From: CAVUWL01 sp963700105
GTDB taxonomy: Bacteria > Actinomycetota > Thermoleophilia > Solirubrobacterales > 70-9
Direction of reading: 5' to 3'
Assembly (NCBI GenBank): GCA_963700105.1
Contig: CAVOWL010000005.1
Coordinates: 186,001-250,000, forward strand
Length of the DNA: 64,000 nucleotides
The position numbers were made by a program, and so were the translations under genes. The stretch's first letter is position 1, and each line of letters begins with the position of its first letter. Below the pieces are notes generated by a model. It did not search any database, had not been told where the DNA came from, and worked only from the letters and a program-made list of their open reading frames with translations. Below, one piece after another: positions 25,882-34,755 of the stretch.

Positions 25882-26826
25882 TCAATCAGCGCGGTAGGCG
25901 GGGAAAAAGTCCCCCGAGCCACCCCCAGCGGGAGCGAGGCGCCGATAGGCGAGTGGATCGCAGATGATCTCTGACGTGTACCAGGGCTGCTCGCGGTTGG
26001 CGAAGCCACGCTTGAACTCCTCAAGTCGGTCGCCCGGCCGGATGCCGCCGCCCAGGTTAAGCGGGAGATCGAGCTCACGCGAGAGCTCGGTCAGGCTGGA
26101 GAGGATATTCTTCATCGGCGAGTCGCGCAGATGCGCGTCGGAGCTGCCGCTCAGAAAATAGTGCAGAACGTGATCGCTTCTGACCGCGATCGAGCCCGCC
26201 GCCACCTGCCCCTCGGGGGCGAGGGCGAGGGCGAGCCAGGTCCACTCGAAGGAGAGGATCAGATCGAAATACGCGGGGCCGAAAAAGTAGCGGGGGGCGG
26301 CATCGGCGCGACGCATCGTCTGTTCATAGGCAAGCTGGAAACCGGCTCGCTCCGCGGCGCTTGACCGCGGGCCGCTGATCAACCGCAGCTCATAACCGCG
26401 CCCGAGGTTCCTGCGAATCTGCTGGCGATCGCTCATCCTGCTCTTTGGCGGCAGGCTTGGATCGGCGAGCTGAACAACGTTGCGCGGCCGTGCTCCAGCG
26501 AGCGGCTGCCGATCGAGGCGGTGGCGGATAAAGAGGCTGACCAGCCCGGTCGAGGAGAAGCTGACCACAGATGGCTCAAGCGCCGGGCCGCCGTCACCGC
26601 TCAGCCCGGGGTAACCATAAGGGGAGGTCGCGTCGCGGTCGGGGCCAGCTCCGATCTGTCTCACGATCACGGGGGCGAGGAGCTCAGCCTGGGCGGACTC
26701 GATGCGCAGGGTGTGGGTCACCCCCTCGGCCTCAAGGAACTGCGGCGAGCGGAAAAACTCTTCCTCAGAGCTGGCCGCCCGACCGCGATCGGCGATCAGC
26801 TCTGCGCCTGCGCTCGGTGCGATCAC
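25882..26826 (-). CDS. FemAB/BioF2-like acyltransferase
   Basis: The 314-residue product resembles the double-GNAT FemAB group that adds amino acids or acyl groups to cell-wall or polysaccharide precursors. A central helix-rich part has RNLGRGYELRLISGP and YEQTMRRADAAPRYFFGPAY, followed by the diagnostic second-domain segments VLHYFLSGSSDAHLRDSPMK and LNLGGGIRPGDRLEEFKRGF. GTG start overlaps the stop of the upstream GNAT gene (GTGA). It is the last gene of the leftward polysaccharide operon, so the acceptor may be the sugar polymer. Confidence 0.78.
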   Translation of the reverse strand: MIAPSAGAELIADRGRAASSEEEFFRSPQFLEAEGVTHTLRIESAQAELLAPVIVRQIGAGPDRDATSPYGYPGLSGDGGPALEPSVVSFSSTGLVSLFIRHRLDRQPLAGARPRNVVQLADPSLPPKSRMSDRQQIRRNLGRGYELRLISGPRSSAAERAGFQLAYEQTMRRADAAPRYFFGPAYFDLILSFEWTWLALALAPEGQVAAGSIAVRSDHVLHYFLSGSSDAHLRDSPMKNILSSLTELSRELDLPLNLGGGIRPGDRLEEFKRGFANREQPWYTSEIICDPLAYRRLAPAGGGSGDFFPAYRAD

Positions 26827-27374
26827 TCGGTTAGATCTGCGGTGGCGGCGCGGAACTCGGCCGGAAGCACTCCCCAGACCTCGCAGTCATCGGCCTCCAC
26901 ATCGGCCCGGCGGAGGTGACCACGCATCGTTCCCTCGTGTTTCCAGCCGAGGCTGGCAACGGTCCTCTTTGCCACCTCGTTGCGGGAGGGAATGCGCCCA
27001 TAGACGCGGTGGGCGCCGAACTCATCAAATGCCATGGCGATTGTCAGCGCCTCGGCGCGACGCCCCACCCCCTTTCCGCGTACGTCATCGCCGATCAGGG
27101 CGCCCAGCTCTGGTGCGGTCTGGCGGAACAGCCCATAGAGCGCGGTGAAACCGACCGGCTCCTCGTAGCCCTCGACCACGATTGCGAACTTGCGGTCCTC
27201 GCCGGACTCCTGCATCGCGCGCCGCGTCCAGGCGCTGGCGTCATCGAGGGAGAAGCTCTCTCGAGTCTCCATCAGCGACGCGGTCGCCTCGGGGTTGTTG
27301 AACCATCGGTGCACCGCAGCGGCGTCGCCGGGCTCGAAGCGACGCAGGGCTACCCTTGGCGTCTTAGTACTCAC
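26823..27374 (-). CDS. GNAT acetyltransferase (RimJ/RimL-like)
   Basis: 183 residues with the RimJ-type layout: VALRRFEPGDAAAVHRWFNN at the N-terminus, FAIVVEGYEEPVGFTALYGL, then motif A ELGALIGDDVRGKGVGRRAE with the R-G-K-G-V-G loop, and RVYGRIPSRNEVAKRTVASL. Such enzymes acetylate ribosomal protein N-termini, or sugar amines when found in polysaccharide clusters (compare PseH-like proteins). Its position between the priming transferase and the FemAB-like gene favours the sugar role. It starts 9 bases after the priming-transferase stop. Confidence 0.82.
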   Translation of the reverse strand: MSTKTPRVALRRFEPGDAAAVHRWFNNPEATASLMETRESFSLDDASAWTRRAMQESGEDRKFAIVVEGYEEPVGFTALYGLFRQTAPELGALIGDDVRGKGVGRRAEALTIAMAFDEFGAHRVYGRIPSRNEVAKRTVASLGWKHEGTMRGHLRRADVEADDCEVWGVLPAEFRAATADLTE

Positions 27375-27383
27375 CGACTAAGC

Positions 27384-27947
27384 CTAATCTGGAGCGAGTC
27401 CGTGGCCGCTGAGGAGCAGCGCGGCGGTCTTGGCGAGAATCCGCAGGTCAAGGACGGCGCTGCGGTGATCGATGTACCAGAGGTCGAGCTCGATTCGCTG
27501 CTCCCATGGAATCCCCGCCCGCCCCTGGACCTGGGCCCAACCAGTGATCCCGGGCAGCACCTCATGGCGGCGTTTCTGGCGCGGCGTGTAGTCATTAACC
27601 TGGGCAGCGATGGTCGGTCGGGGTCCGACGATCGCCATCTCTCCGCGCAGCACGTTGATCAGGTTTGGAACCTCATCCAGCGAGGTGCGGCGCAGGAGCC
27701 GCCCCGCGGCCGTGACGCGAGGATCATCACGGGTTACGACAACACCAACCCCAACCGGGTCAGAACCCCGCACCATGGTGCGCAGCTTCAGCATCTCAAA
27801 CTCGCGCCCCCCCAACCCGACCCGCAACTGGCGGTAAAGAACTGGGCCGCGGTCACCAAGCTTGATCGCGAGTGCAGCCGCCGCCAGCAGCGGCGAGAGC
27901 AACACCAACCCCAAACAGGCGAGGAGCAGGTCAAGCGATCGCGGCAT
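27384..27947 (-). CDS. Small priming phosphoglycosyltransferase
   Basis: Transfers a sugar phosphate from a UDP-sugar to undecaprenyl phosphate, the first step of polymer or glycan assembly. The 187 residues contain one N-terminal re-entrant membrane helix (LLACLGLVLLSPLLAAAALA, about 8-27) and the catalytic core: KLRTMVRGSD, LLRRTSLDEVPNLINVLRGE (with the Asp-Glu pair), GEMAIVGPRPT and LPGITGWAQVQGR. Lacking the four extra helices of WcaJ, it is the minimal PglC-like form. It lies 7 bases after the glycosyltransferase stop in the same operon. Confidence 0.92.
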   Translation of the reverse strand: MPRSLDLLLACLGLVLLSPLLAAAALAIKLGDRGPVLYRQLRVGLGGREFEMLKLRTMVRGSDPVGVGVVVTRDDPRVTAAGRLLRRTSLDEVPNLINVLRGEMAIVGPRPTIAAQVNDYTPRQKRRHEVLPGITGWAQVQGRAGIPWEQRIELDLWYIDHRSAVLDLRILAKTAALLLSGHGLAPD

Positions 27948-27954
27948 CAGCGGC

Positions 27955-29085
27955 TCACCGCGTCCCCTCCGCCTTCTCCCAAGCCGCCGGAGGTCCGTGC
28001 CTCAGGCGGTCCCAGAGCCCAACCGCGATCGAGGCAGTGGTCAGCGTGTAGTAGCGGGCGGCGCGCAGCGGCGCGAAGGCAAAGCGGCCCCCAAGAATCG
28101 CGGCGATGGCGAAGGCGACCTGCAGCAGGAGGGTCAGCGTGTAGACCCAGCCGTCACCCAGGAGGGCAATGTTTGTCCCCAGGATGAGCAGGTGAAGGAG
28201 GGGGGTCAGGTAGCGCAGCAGCCGGTGGGAGGCAAGCTCAAAGGCATAAAGCGGCGAGTACCCGCGGGGATTCAACATGCCTTCGCCAACCACGATGTCC
28301 CAGAGCCCAACCATCATTCTCCGCTTGCGGGCAAACTCGCCCGCAAGCGTTGGGACCATCCGCTCCTCAGCTCGTGCCCAGGGCACATACAGCGAGCGCA
28401 TGCCGCGCTTGGCGAGGCAGAAGGGGAAGGAGAGGTCATGGCTTCCAGAGGGCGCCAGCGGGATGTAGGAGTCGCGGCGAACCGCATAGATCGCGCCGTT
28501 ACCGGCGGTCACTCCCCCCAGCGCCGACTCCATCTCGCGCAGCGCCATCTCATAGCGCCAGTAGGCCCCCTCGAGGTTGTCGCCGGCAGCGGCGCTGAAG
28601 CGCACCTGGCCGCAGGTGTAGGCAACGCTCGGATCGGCGAAGGGCTCAATCAGGTGGCGCATCGCATCGGGAGCCCAGAATGCGTTGGCATCGGAGAAGG
28701 CGAGGATCTCTCCGGTTGCCTGCGAGGCGGCGGCGTTTTGGGCGGCGATCTTGCCGCCTCGAGAGAGGTCGAGGACGAGGTCGGCACCGGCTCCCCGCGC
28801 CCGCTGCACCGTTTCATCGGTGGATCCATCGGAGGCGACGATCAGCTCAAGACAATCGGCGGGGTAATCGAGCGCGAGGGCGTTGGCAAGCTTAGCGGTG
28901 ATCACCGCGGCCTCATCATGGGCGGCGATGATCAGGGAAACCCGGTGAGGCTCGGCGACGGTGCCGGGCCGCAGGGTTGGATGGCGGCGCGCGGCAACCA
29001 ACACCCGCAGGAGCAGCGGGTAGCCGAGATGGGTGTAGATGATCAAAAGGGCGCAGATCCAAAAGGTTGCCGCGGCTGCGCTCAT
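27955..29085 (-). CDS. Membrane glycosyltransferase family 2
   Basis: A processive-type GT2 enzyme, 376 residues. One N-terminal helix (FWICALLIIYTHLGYPLLLR, about 8-27) precedes a GT-A domain with VSLIIAAHDEAAVI, ELIVASDGSTDETVQ (nucleotide-binding Asp), ILAFSDANAFWAP (the metal DxD region reads SDAN) and KRRMMVGLW, similar to the Q/RxxRW acceptor motif. Three further membrane helices close the protein. It probably extends or transfers the cluster's polysaccharide on the cytoplasmic face. Its start overlaps the upstream GT stop by four bases. Confidence 0.9.
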   Translation of the reverse strand: MSAAAATFWICALLIIYTHLGYPLLLRVLVAARRHPTLRPGTVAEPHRVSLIIAAHDEAAVITAKLANALALDYPADCLELIVASDGSTDETVQRARGAGADLVLDLSRGGKIAAQNAAASQATGEILAFSDANAFWAPDAMRHLIEPFADPSVAYTCGQVRFSAAAGDNLEGAYWRYEMALREMESALGGVTAGNGAIYAVRRDSYIPLAPSGSHDLSFPFCLAKRGMRSLYVPWARAEERMVPTLAGEFARKRRMMVGLWDIVVGEGMLNPRGYSPLYAFELASHRLLRYLTPLLHLLILGTNIALLGDGWVYTLTLLLQVAFAIAAILGGRFAFAPLRAARYYTLTTASIAVGLWDRLRHGPPAAWEKAEGTR

Positions 29086-30260
29086 CCTCTGACCGCCAGC
29101 AATTCCTCATAAAGTTCAAGCGTCAGGCTCGCGGTTCGATCCCAGGAGTAGGGACCCGCCGCCGCTCGCAGCGCCGCCGCCCCGAGCTCTGCGCGCGCCG
29201 CAGGATCGGCGATCAGCTCGCTGATCGCCGCGCCCAGTGCGACGGGATCTCCGGGGGCGACGATCCGCGCCGCCCCATGCTCGGCCACCTCCGGGAAGCC
29301 GCCGACCGCGCTCAGAACCAATGGCAGGCCGAAGGCCATTCCGGCGTAGAGGACTCCGGAGTGCTCGGCATCGCGGTAGGGCAGGACCAGCAGGTCGGCG
29401 CGCTGAAAAATTGCCGCGATCTCGGCCTCATCGATGAAACGGGTGAGGAAGCGAACCCGTCCGGTCGCCTCGGCGCCCAGGCGTCGCAGCGACTCGACCT
29501 CCATGCGGGGATTACCGACGATCCAAAGCTCGGCGCCGCGGACCTGGCAAAAGGCGCGCAGCAGGGTGTCGATTCCCTTGTAGGGGCGGAGCAGACCGAA
29601 GAAGAGAATCACGGGTTCCTCGGCCCCCTCGAGCTCGCTCGGTAGCGGGCTCTGGCCGAGCAACCGCGGCAGGTAGTCGAATGCTCCATGAGGAATGACG
29701 CTCACCCGCTTCACCCCGATCTGCTCGCGAAGCAGATGCGCACCGTGGCGCGAGTGGGCGATGACCGCGTCCATCCGGCCGAAGACGTGGCGGGCTACGG
29801 AGAGTTGGCGACGGCTGGGGTGGGGCGCCAGGATGTAGTGGGCGGTCATCAGCCGCGGGCGCAGAGCCGGCAGGAGCAGCGAGTCAAGTGCCGGCACCGT
29901 CAGCCACTGATAGTGGATCACATCGGCGTTGGCCTCGCGCCGCAGGCGCCGCATGTCTGCCAGGTGCTCCGCCAACTTATAACCACGGCGAAGCGGCGCG
30001 TTGGGGCCGCGGGAGCTGGCACGGCGGTAAAAGCTCTCGCGCACCCGGTAGCCCTCGGGCGGGGGGACCTCGCCGTAGAGGAAGCGGCTGGTCAGCAGCT
30101 CGACCTCGGCGCCAGCGCGGGCCAGCGCCGCCGCCAGGGCGCGATCATAGGGAGGCGTAAATGCCGAGGGGTCAACGAGCTGAACGCGCGGTGACCCACG
30201 AGCGGGGAGCTCCCCCGCCGCGGGTACCTCGGAGATGCTCGGACCCTCGCTAGCGCTCAC
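29082..30260 (-). CDS. Glycosyltransferase family 4 (GT-B fold)
   Basis: A retaining GT-B sugar transferase. The C-terminal half shows VILFFGLLRPYKGIDTLLRA, LLVLPYRDAEHSGVLYAGMA with the E-x7-E-like donor site, and LPLVLSAVGGFPEVAEHGAA, which define family 4. The acceptor domain has DVIHYQWLTVPALDSLLLPA. The frame is open to 30368, but that would overlap the divergent gene starting at 30282; the GTG at 30258-30260 gives a 392-residue product and a 21-bp gap. The start remains uncertain. Donor and acceptor sugars are unknown. Confidence 0.88.
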   Translation of the reverse strand: MSASEGPSISEVPAAGELPARGSPRVQLVDPSAFTPPYDRALAAALARAGAEVELLTSRFLYGEVPPPEGYRVRESFYRRASSRGPNAPLRRGYKLAEHLADMRRLRREANADVIHYQWLTVPALDSLLLPALRPRLMTAHYILAPHPSRRQLSVARHVFGRMDAVIAHSRHGAHLLREQIGVKRVSVIPHGAFDYLPRLLGQSPLPSELEGAEEPVILFFGLLRPYKGIDTLLRAFCQVRGAELWIVGNPRMEVESLRRLGAEATGRVRFLTRFIDEAEIAAIFQRADLLVLPYRDAEHSGVLYAGMAFGLPLVLSAVGGFPEVAEHGAARIVAPGDPVALGAAISELIADPAARAELGAAALRAAAGPYSWDRTASLTLELYEELLAVRG

Positions 30261-30281
30261 CGGGAGGATTATCGTGGCCAG

Positions 30282-31217
30282 ATGCCCCCCGTCCTTTCCT
30301 ACTGCGTCGTCAACACCGACGGTCGCGAGTACCTGCTCGCCTGCCTTGAGGCGATTGAGCGCACCCACCCAGCGGGGGTGGGGATGGAGGTGCTGGTCCT
30401 TGACAATGCCTCCGCCGATGGCTCCGCGGAGGCGGTCCGCAAGGTGGGGGAGGGAATCGAGCTGATCGCCTCGCGGCGGCGAAGGGGAAAGGCGGAGAAT
30501 GATTCGACCCTGATGGAAGCCGCGCGCGGCAGGTACTGCCTCCTTCTAAACGAGGACTCCGAGCTGCAAGACGGTGCCGTGGCGGCCCTGCTGGCAGCAC
30601 TTGAGGCAAATCCCAGAGCGGCCGCGGCCGCGCCGCGTCTTCTCAACGGCGCAGGACATCCGGTCCCCTGCGCCTGGCGCTTCCCCGGCGTCAGCTCGGC
30701 GCTGCTCGGGGCTCTCTTTTTACACCGCTGGGCGACCGTACAGAGCAACGGCACGAGGAACCGGCGAGTCGACTGGGCCCAGTCCAGCGCCCTCATGGTG
30801 CGCCGCGAGGCTGCGGCTCAGATCGGCTACATGGACCCCGATTTCTTCGTCTATTACGACGAGTGTGACTTCTGCAAGCGGCTCGCCGAGGCCGGCTGGC
30901 AGACGCTCTTCGTTCCCGCCGCGCGGGCCATCCATCACGACCAGCTCTCCACCGATCTCAGTGCGGGGCTGCCCAGAATTGTCGAATTTCATCGCAACCG
31001 CGATCGCTTCATGCGAAAGCACCACTCCCCCACCAGCGCTCGGATCGTCGCCGTGCTGACCGCCTGGACCTACGCGGTACGAGCCCTCGCCGCTTGCGTC
31101 TTACCGGGGCACCGCGCCAGCACTTATTGGGCCCACGCCCGCCAGGCTCTCCTGCCCGCCAGGGGTAACGGAATCAGAGACCGGATCAACTCGGTCCAAG
31201 TGCGTCCTCATCCATGA
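30282..31217 (+). CDS. Glycosyltransferase family 2, rhamnosyltransferase-like
   Basis: A soluble GT-A enzyme of 311 residues. It has LVLDNASADGSAEAV near 38-52, LLLNEDSELQDGAVAALLAA near 83-102 (metal-binding E/D-x-D), and the conserved acceptor-side block MDPDFFVYYDECDFCKRLAE near 183-202 followed by FVPAARAIHH, typical of WbbL-type rhamnosyltransferases. It is the only rightward gene in the polysaccharide cluster, and its last 32 bases overlap the tail of the convergent flippase gene. Confidence 0.9.
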   Translation: MPPVLSYCVVNTDGREYLLACLEAIERTHPAGVGMEVLVLDNASADGSAEAVRKVGEGIELIASRRRRGKAENDSTLMEAARGRYCLLLNEDSELQDGAVAALLAALEANPRAAAAAPRLLNGAGHPVPCAWRFPGVSSALLGALFLHRWATVQSNGTRNRRVDWAQSSALMVRREAAAQIGYMDPDFFVYYDECDFCKRLAEAGWQTLFVPAARAIHHDQLSTDLSAGLPRIVEFHRNRDRFMRKHHSPTSARIVAVLTAWTYAVRALAACVLPGHRASTYWAHARQALLPARGNGIRDRINSVQVRPHP

Positions 31218-32733
31218 GCTCGGCCTCATAGGCCTCCGAAACCGCTCCCCCTCCCGCCGCGGCCTCGCGCCACAGCGAGACCAGTTCACCCAGCAGAGCG
31301 CTCGGATGGCGCAGGCGCCGCAGCCAGGCACGCTCTTGGGAGGTGAAGAAGCCGGCGCCGAGAAGCAGCAGCGGAAAGGCCAACCAGAGGACCGTCCTTC
31401 CCGCCAGGCCGGCGAAGCCGCTGGTTGGCATCGCCAGTTCGCCGCCGCCGACCAGGAGCGCCGAGATGACCGTGATGCGGGTCAGCCGCCCCCACTGGTA
31501 GGGAACCGGAAAGAGGCGCTGGGTAAAGACGTACATCAGCACCAAGACGACCAGGTAGGAGACGACCAAAGCGATGCCCGCACCGACGATTCCAAGCGGC
31601 GGGACGAGCAGAAGGTTGAGGCCAACGTTTGCGATCAGCGCCGCAATCGCGGCGGGAAAGTTGAACCCGGTGCGCCCGGTGCGCCCGAGGATGACAACCA
31701 ACACCAGATAGAGGGCATAGAGGGTGACGGCCACTGAGATCAAACCGATCGCCTTGTAGGAATCAAAGAACGCGGGGGCAGCAAGGGCGCGGACGATCCA
31801 ACGCGACAGAAGCCACATGCCGGTGACGACGAAGGCACAACCGGCGACGAACCAGGTGACGACCGCCGCGTAGGTGCGGCGCGCTTCGCCATCGTCGCGG
31901 ATCGAGTAGGCCAGCGGCGGCCAGGCGAGCTGAAAGCCGCGAACCAAGACGTTGACGGCCTGGGCGAACTTGACCGCCAGCGAGTAGAGCCCTGCCTGCG
32001 GGAGGCCGATGGTGCGGACGATGATGATCCGGTCGACAAAGTTGAGCAGGTAGAGCGAGAGCTCGGCCGGCATCGTCGGCAGGCCGAAGCGAAAAAGCCT
32101 TCGAAGCAGAGCCGGGTCAAACCGGAGCGAGAGGCGGCGGCGATGGACGATGATCAACCCGAGCACGAAGGCGCCGCCGCTCGCGTAGCTGCCGAGCAAA
32201 AGCCCGCGTGCGCCCTCGCCCTCTCCGACCACCAAGACCACGGTCAGACCAATCGTCACCAAGACGTTGAAGATCGTCGTCACGAAGAACGCGCGGGCGC
32301 GCTCCTCGAGCCTGAAAAGGGTGAGCAGGTATTCGAACATCGTGAGCGCCCAGAGACCACCGATCGAGATCTGGGCGAGGCCTGGCGAGGATTCTTTGAG
32401 CAGCGCTTCGGAGATCTGCCCGGCGAAGGGGAGGGCGATCAGCGCCACCGCGCTCGTCACCCAGAAAAGTGCCGCGAAGGAGGTGGCGACGACCCGGTCC
32501 GGATCCTCCTCGCGGCGGTAGTAAAAACGCAGCAGCGCCTCGATCATGCCGAGGCGGACGACGATGCTGGCCGAGACGACCGCGGCAAACATCACCTCGG
32601 CGGCGCCGTAGTCGGCCAGGGTTAGGTGGCGCGTGTAAAGCGGGAGCAGCGCGACCGCGATGACCTTCGAAAGGATGCTCGCCGCCGTGTAAGCAGCGCC
32701 GGTCGTCGCGAGGCGGCGAAGGTAGCCCGACAC
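31186..32733 (-). CDS. Wzx-type polysaccharide flippase
   Basis: A membrane protein of the polysaccharide-transporter (MOP) group that moves lipid-linked oligosaccharides across the membrane. About twelve to fourteen hydrophobic segments are visible, starting GAAYTAASILSKVIAVALLP and LYTRHLTLADYGAAEVMF, the usual Wzx N-terminus, with FGLPTMPAELSLYLLNFVDR and GIVGAGIALVVSYLVVLVLM later. The GTG at 32731-32733 (VSGYLRRLATTG) avoids overlap with the upstream gene; a TTG at 32775 is the alternative. 515 residues. The C-terminal 40 or so residues are cytosolic. Confidence 0.88.
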   Translation of the reverse strand: MSGYLRRLATTGAAYTAASILSKVIAVALLPLYTRHLTLADYGAAEVMFAAVVSASIVVRLGMIEALLRFYYRREEDPDRVVATSFAALFWVTSAVALIALPFAGQISEALLKESSPGLAQISIGGLWALTMFEYLLTLFRLEERARAFFVTTIFNVLVTIGLTVVLVVGEGEGARGLLLGSYASGGAFVLGLIIVHRRRLSLRFDPALLRRLFRFGLPTMPAELSLYLLNFVDRIIIVRTIGLPQAGLYSLAVKFAQAVNVLVRGFQLAWPPLAYSIRDDGEARRTYAAVVTWFVAGCAFVVTGMWLLSRWIVRALAAPAFFDSYKAIGLISVAVTLYALYLVLVVILGRTGRTGFNFPAAIAALIANVGLNLLLVPPLGIVGAGIALVVSYLVVLVLMYVFTQRLFPVPYQWGRLTRITVISALLVGGGELAMPTSGFAGLAGRTVLWLAFPLLLLGAGFFTSQERAWLRRLRHPSALLGELVSLWREAAAGGGAVSEAYEAELMDEDALGPS

Positions 32734-32743
32734 GCTGGCGAGC

Positions 32744-34285
32744 CTACGTGGGAGCGCGGACCTGGGCACGCGCAAGGGCGATGCCCAGCGCCAGCAGAAC
32801 CCAGGTAATCGGATCCTCGAAGAATGCGGCGTAGGCCACCGTATGGACCAATAGGGCGCAGAAGGCGGCGAGTACCGCGGCCCGGGCGGCGAGCTGGGTC
32901 GGGTCGGCCCAGCTTTGGGCGTGCTTGGGCCCGCGGCGCAATCCCGGGCTCAGGGCCCCCAGACCGGTGCTCATCGTCCATAGCGCGGTGACCAGCAGGG
33001 CGAGGTAGGCACTGAGGCCAACCAGGCCCTGCTCTGCGGCCACGGTGACCGGCTCGGTGTGAGAGACCGAAACGGGAACCCGGTGGGTTGCGACGTGGCG
33101 TCGGTAGGCGGTCGAAAACGATCCGGAGCCATAGCCCAGGATCGGGCGTTGTTCGAACAGTCGGATCCCTCCGGAGACGAGGTGGGCGCGGCCGCTGGTA
33201 TCGACATTTAGGCGCGAGAAGTTGATCTTCGAAGAGCCCCCGACGAAGGCGACGAAGGCGACGGCGAGCACCGCTCCAACCGCGACCACGCCAATCGTCA
33301 CGCGCAGACTCCAGCGCAGCGCAGCGAGCACGGCCAGCCCCGCCAATAGGGCAACGAAACTTGACTGCGAGAAGGTTGGGACCAGCCCCAACCACAGCAC
33401 CGCGACCAAGGCGCTGAGAGCGGCGATCGTGCGGTGCTCTTTGACCCAAAGCAGCGCCGCCATCACGACGACGATCACGAGCGCCAGGTACCTCCCGTAG
33501 ATGTTGGGGTCCCAAAAGACCGAGTTGACCCTGAAGTAGGTGTGAAATTCATTGGAACGGATCACCTGCGGATTCCAAAACAGTCCCCTAGTCGCGTACT
33601 CGACCGAGCCGACCAAGACAAAAAGAACCGCCTCGATGCCCAGCAGCCACACCACCGACACGAGCAGCTTTCGGTTCCACTCAAAGTCGGTGAGCAATGC
33701 GAAGGCCACCGAGAATGGGACGAAGAAGAAGCACACGTTCTGAAGTCCCTTTGAGAAATCGGCCGAGTAAAGCGTCTGGATCGCATAGAGAACGACAACC
33801 ACGGCGAGGGTTCCCACCAGCCAGCGGGCCGCCGTCGGTTGGTCGCTCCCTTTGGCAAGTGGGGGAGCGGCTGTGCGGGGGGCCAGCCGAGAGTCTCGAA
33901 TCGTCGCCGCCAGAGCTCCGGCGGCGATCACAAGGTAGAGCGGAACCAGGAGATTCGCCGATTCGCCGCCCGCTTCGAGTGGGACGCGGAAGGCCAGTGT
34001 GCCGACAATCCCGAGCGGAAGCGCCCGGGGCCAGCGGCGAAACGATGCGGTCAGGGCGAGGAGCACCAAAGCGGCCAGAATTGCGGCGGCCAGAATGTGC
34101 AGGGGGTGGTGGCGAAGGTCGACGATTCGATGCGAGTGCCACTGGTCCCCGAGGATCAGAATCGGGACCAGGCTGATCGCGGCAAGCATCGCGGCCGAAC
34201 GTCGCCGTCCCGGCCCGAGCGTGATTGCGGCGGCCGCGGCGAGGGCCGCCGCGAGGGTGCCGGCGGCGGCGAGCGCCGCGCTCAA
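32744..34285 (-). CDS. O-antigen ligase/Wzy-type polymerase
   Basis: A polytopic 513-residue protein of the O-antigen ligase family (PF04932-like). It has about twelve membrane helices and a large outer loop containing SVFWDPNIYGRYLALVIVVV and FSRLNVDTSGRAHLVSGGIR, then LFEQRPILGYGSGSFSTAYR and SVSHTEPVTVAAEQGLVGLS, which carry the conserved G-x-G and H-x-x-x-V-x-x-x-x-E-x-G elements. In a cluster with a flippase and no LPS genes it is more likely a polymerase or a ligase to wall glycan than a true LPS ligase. The start overlaps the upstream stop (ATGA-type). Confidence 0.87.
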   Translation of the reverse strand: MSAALAAAGTLAAALAAAAAITLGPGRRRSAAMLAAISLVPILILGDQWHSHRIVDLRHHPLHILAAAILAALVLLALTASFRRWPRALPLGIVGTLAFRVPLEAGGESANLLVPLYLVIAAGALAATIRDSRLAPRTAAPPLAKGSDQPTAARWLVGTLAVVVVLYAIQTLYSADFSKGLQNVCFFFVPFSVAFALLTDFEWNRKLLVSVVWLLGIEAVLFVLVGSVEYATRGLFWNPQVIRSNEFHTYFRVNSVFWDPNIYGRYLALVIVVVMAALLWVKEHRTIAALSALVAVLWLGLVPTFSQSSFVALLAGLAVLAALRWSLRVTIGVVAVGAVLAVAFVAFVGGSSKINFSRLNVDTSGRAHLVSGGIRLFEQRPILGYGSGSFSTAYRRHVATHRVPVSVSHTEPVTVAAEQGLVGLSAYLALLVTALWTMSTGLGALSPGLRRGPKHAQSWADPTQLAARAAVLAAFCALLVHTVAYAAFFEDPITWVLLALGIALARAQVRAPT

Positions 34286-34755
34286 CTCGAGCCCCTCGCG
34301 ATCCTCTTACAGGCTGCGCGGGGGGATAGCTCGCGCAGGTGAATCAGCCCGGGGGGGACCAGCGTCCGTTCGCCTTCAAGCAGCCTGACTCGCAGCTTGT
34401 AGGACCCGCTGGGAGCCAGCGCCCCGGCGCGATCGCGACCGTCCCAGTGAAAGGTGAAGTAGTTGTAGCGGGGCAGGAAGCGGTCCCGGGCGATCGTGCG
34501 AACCAGCCTGCCGCCGGGAGCGATTACCTGCACCGTGGTGTGGTCAGAACTGGTCATTCGAAAGCGAATCTGCTCAGACTCAAAGCGGCAGTTCTGCTCG
34601 GGGGTGAAGAGGCGACCGCTGCTGCTGGAAAAGCTGATGTGATCGATGAGCAGCGGATCCCGCTTCAGTCGCTGCGACCATGCGAAGGCAGCGACCGTGG
34701 CGAGGACGAGTAGGGCGAAGACCAGACCCGCGGCGCTAACCCGTCGAGGGGGCAT
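34282..34755 (-). CDS. Exported FlgD-Ig-like small protein
   Basis: 157 residues: one signal-anchor (SAAGLVFALLVLATVAAFAW, about 6-25), then a beta-sandwich ending in YFTFHWDGRDRAGALAPSGS and YKLRVRLLEGERT, the W-D-G-R-D-x-x-G-x-x-x-x-x-G-x-Y signature of FlgD-type Ig domains found at the ends of many secreted proteins. It overlaps its upstream neighbour by 20 bases and the downstream polymerase by four, so it is firmly in the polysaccharide operon; a structural or accessory role in surface polymer assembly is inferred. Start MPPRRVSAAG at 34753-34755 is chosen over a longer frame. Confidence 0.65.
   Translation of the reverse strand: MPPRRVSAAGLVFALLVLATVAAFAWSQRLKRDPLLIDHISFSSSSGRLFTPEQNCRFESEQIRFRMTSSDHTTVQVIAPGGRLVRTIARDRFLPRYNYFTFHWDGRDRAGALAPSGSYKLRVRLLEGERTLVPPGLIHLRELSPRAACKRIARGSS

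Noticed and set aside
26916..29112. Two plus-strand frames of more than 400 codons
   Set aside because: They mirror the GNAT, priming transferase and glycosyltransferase genes on the minus strand, all of which have clear signatures.
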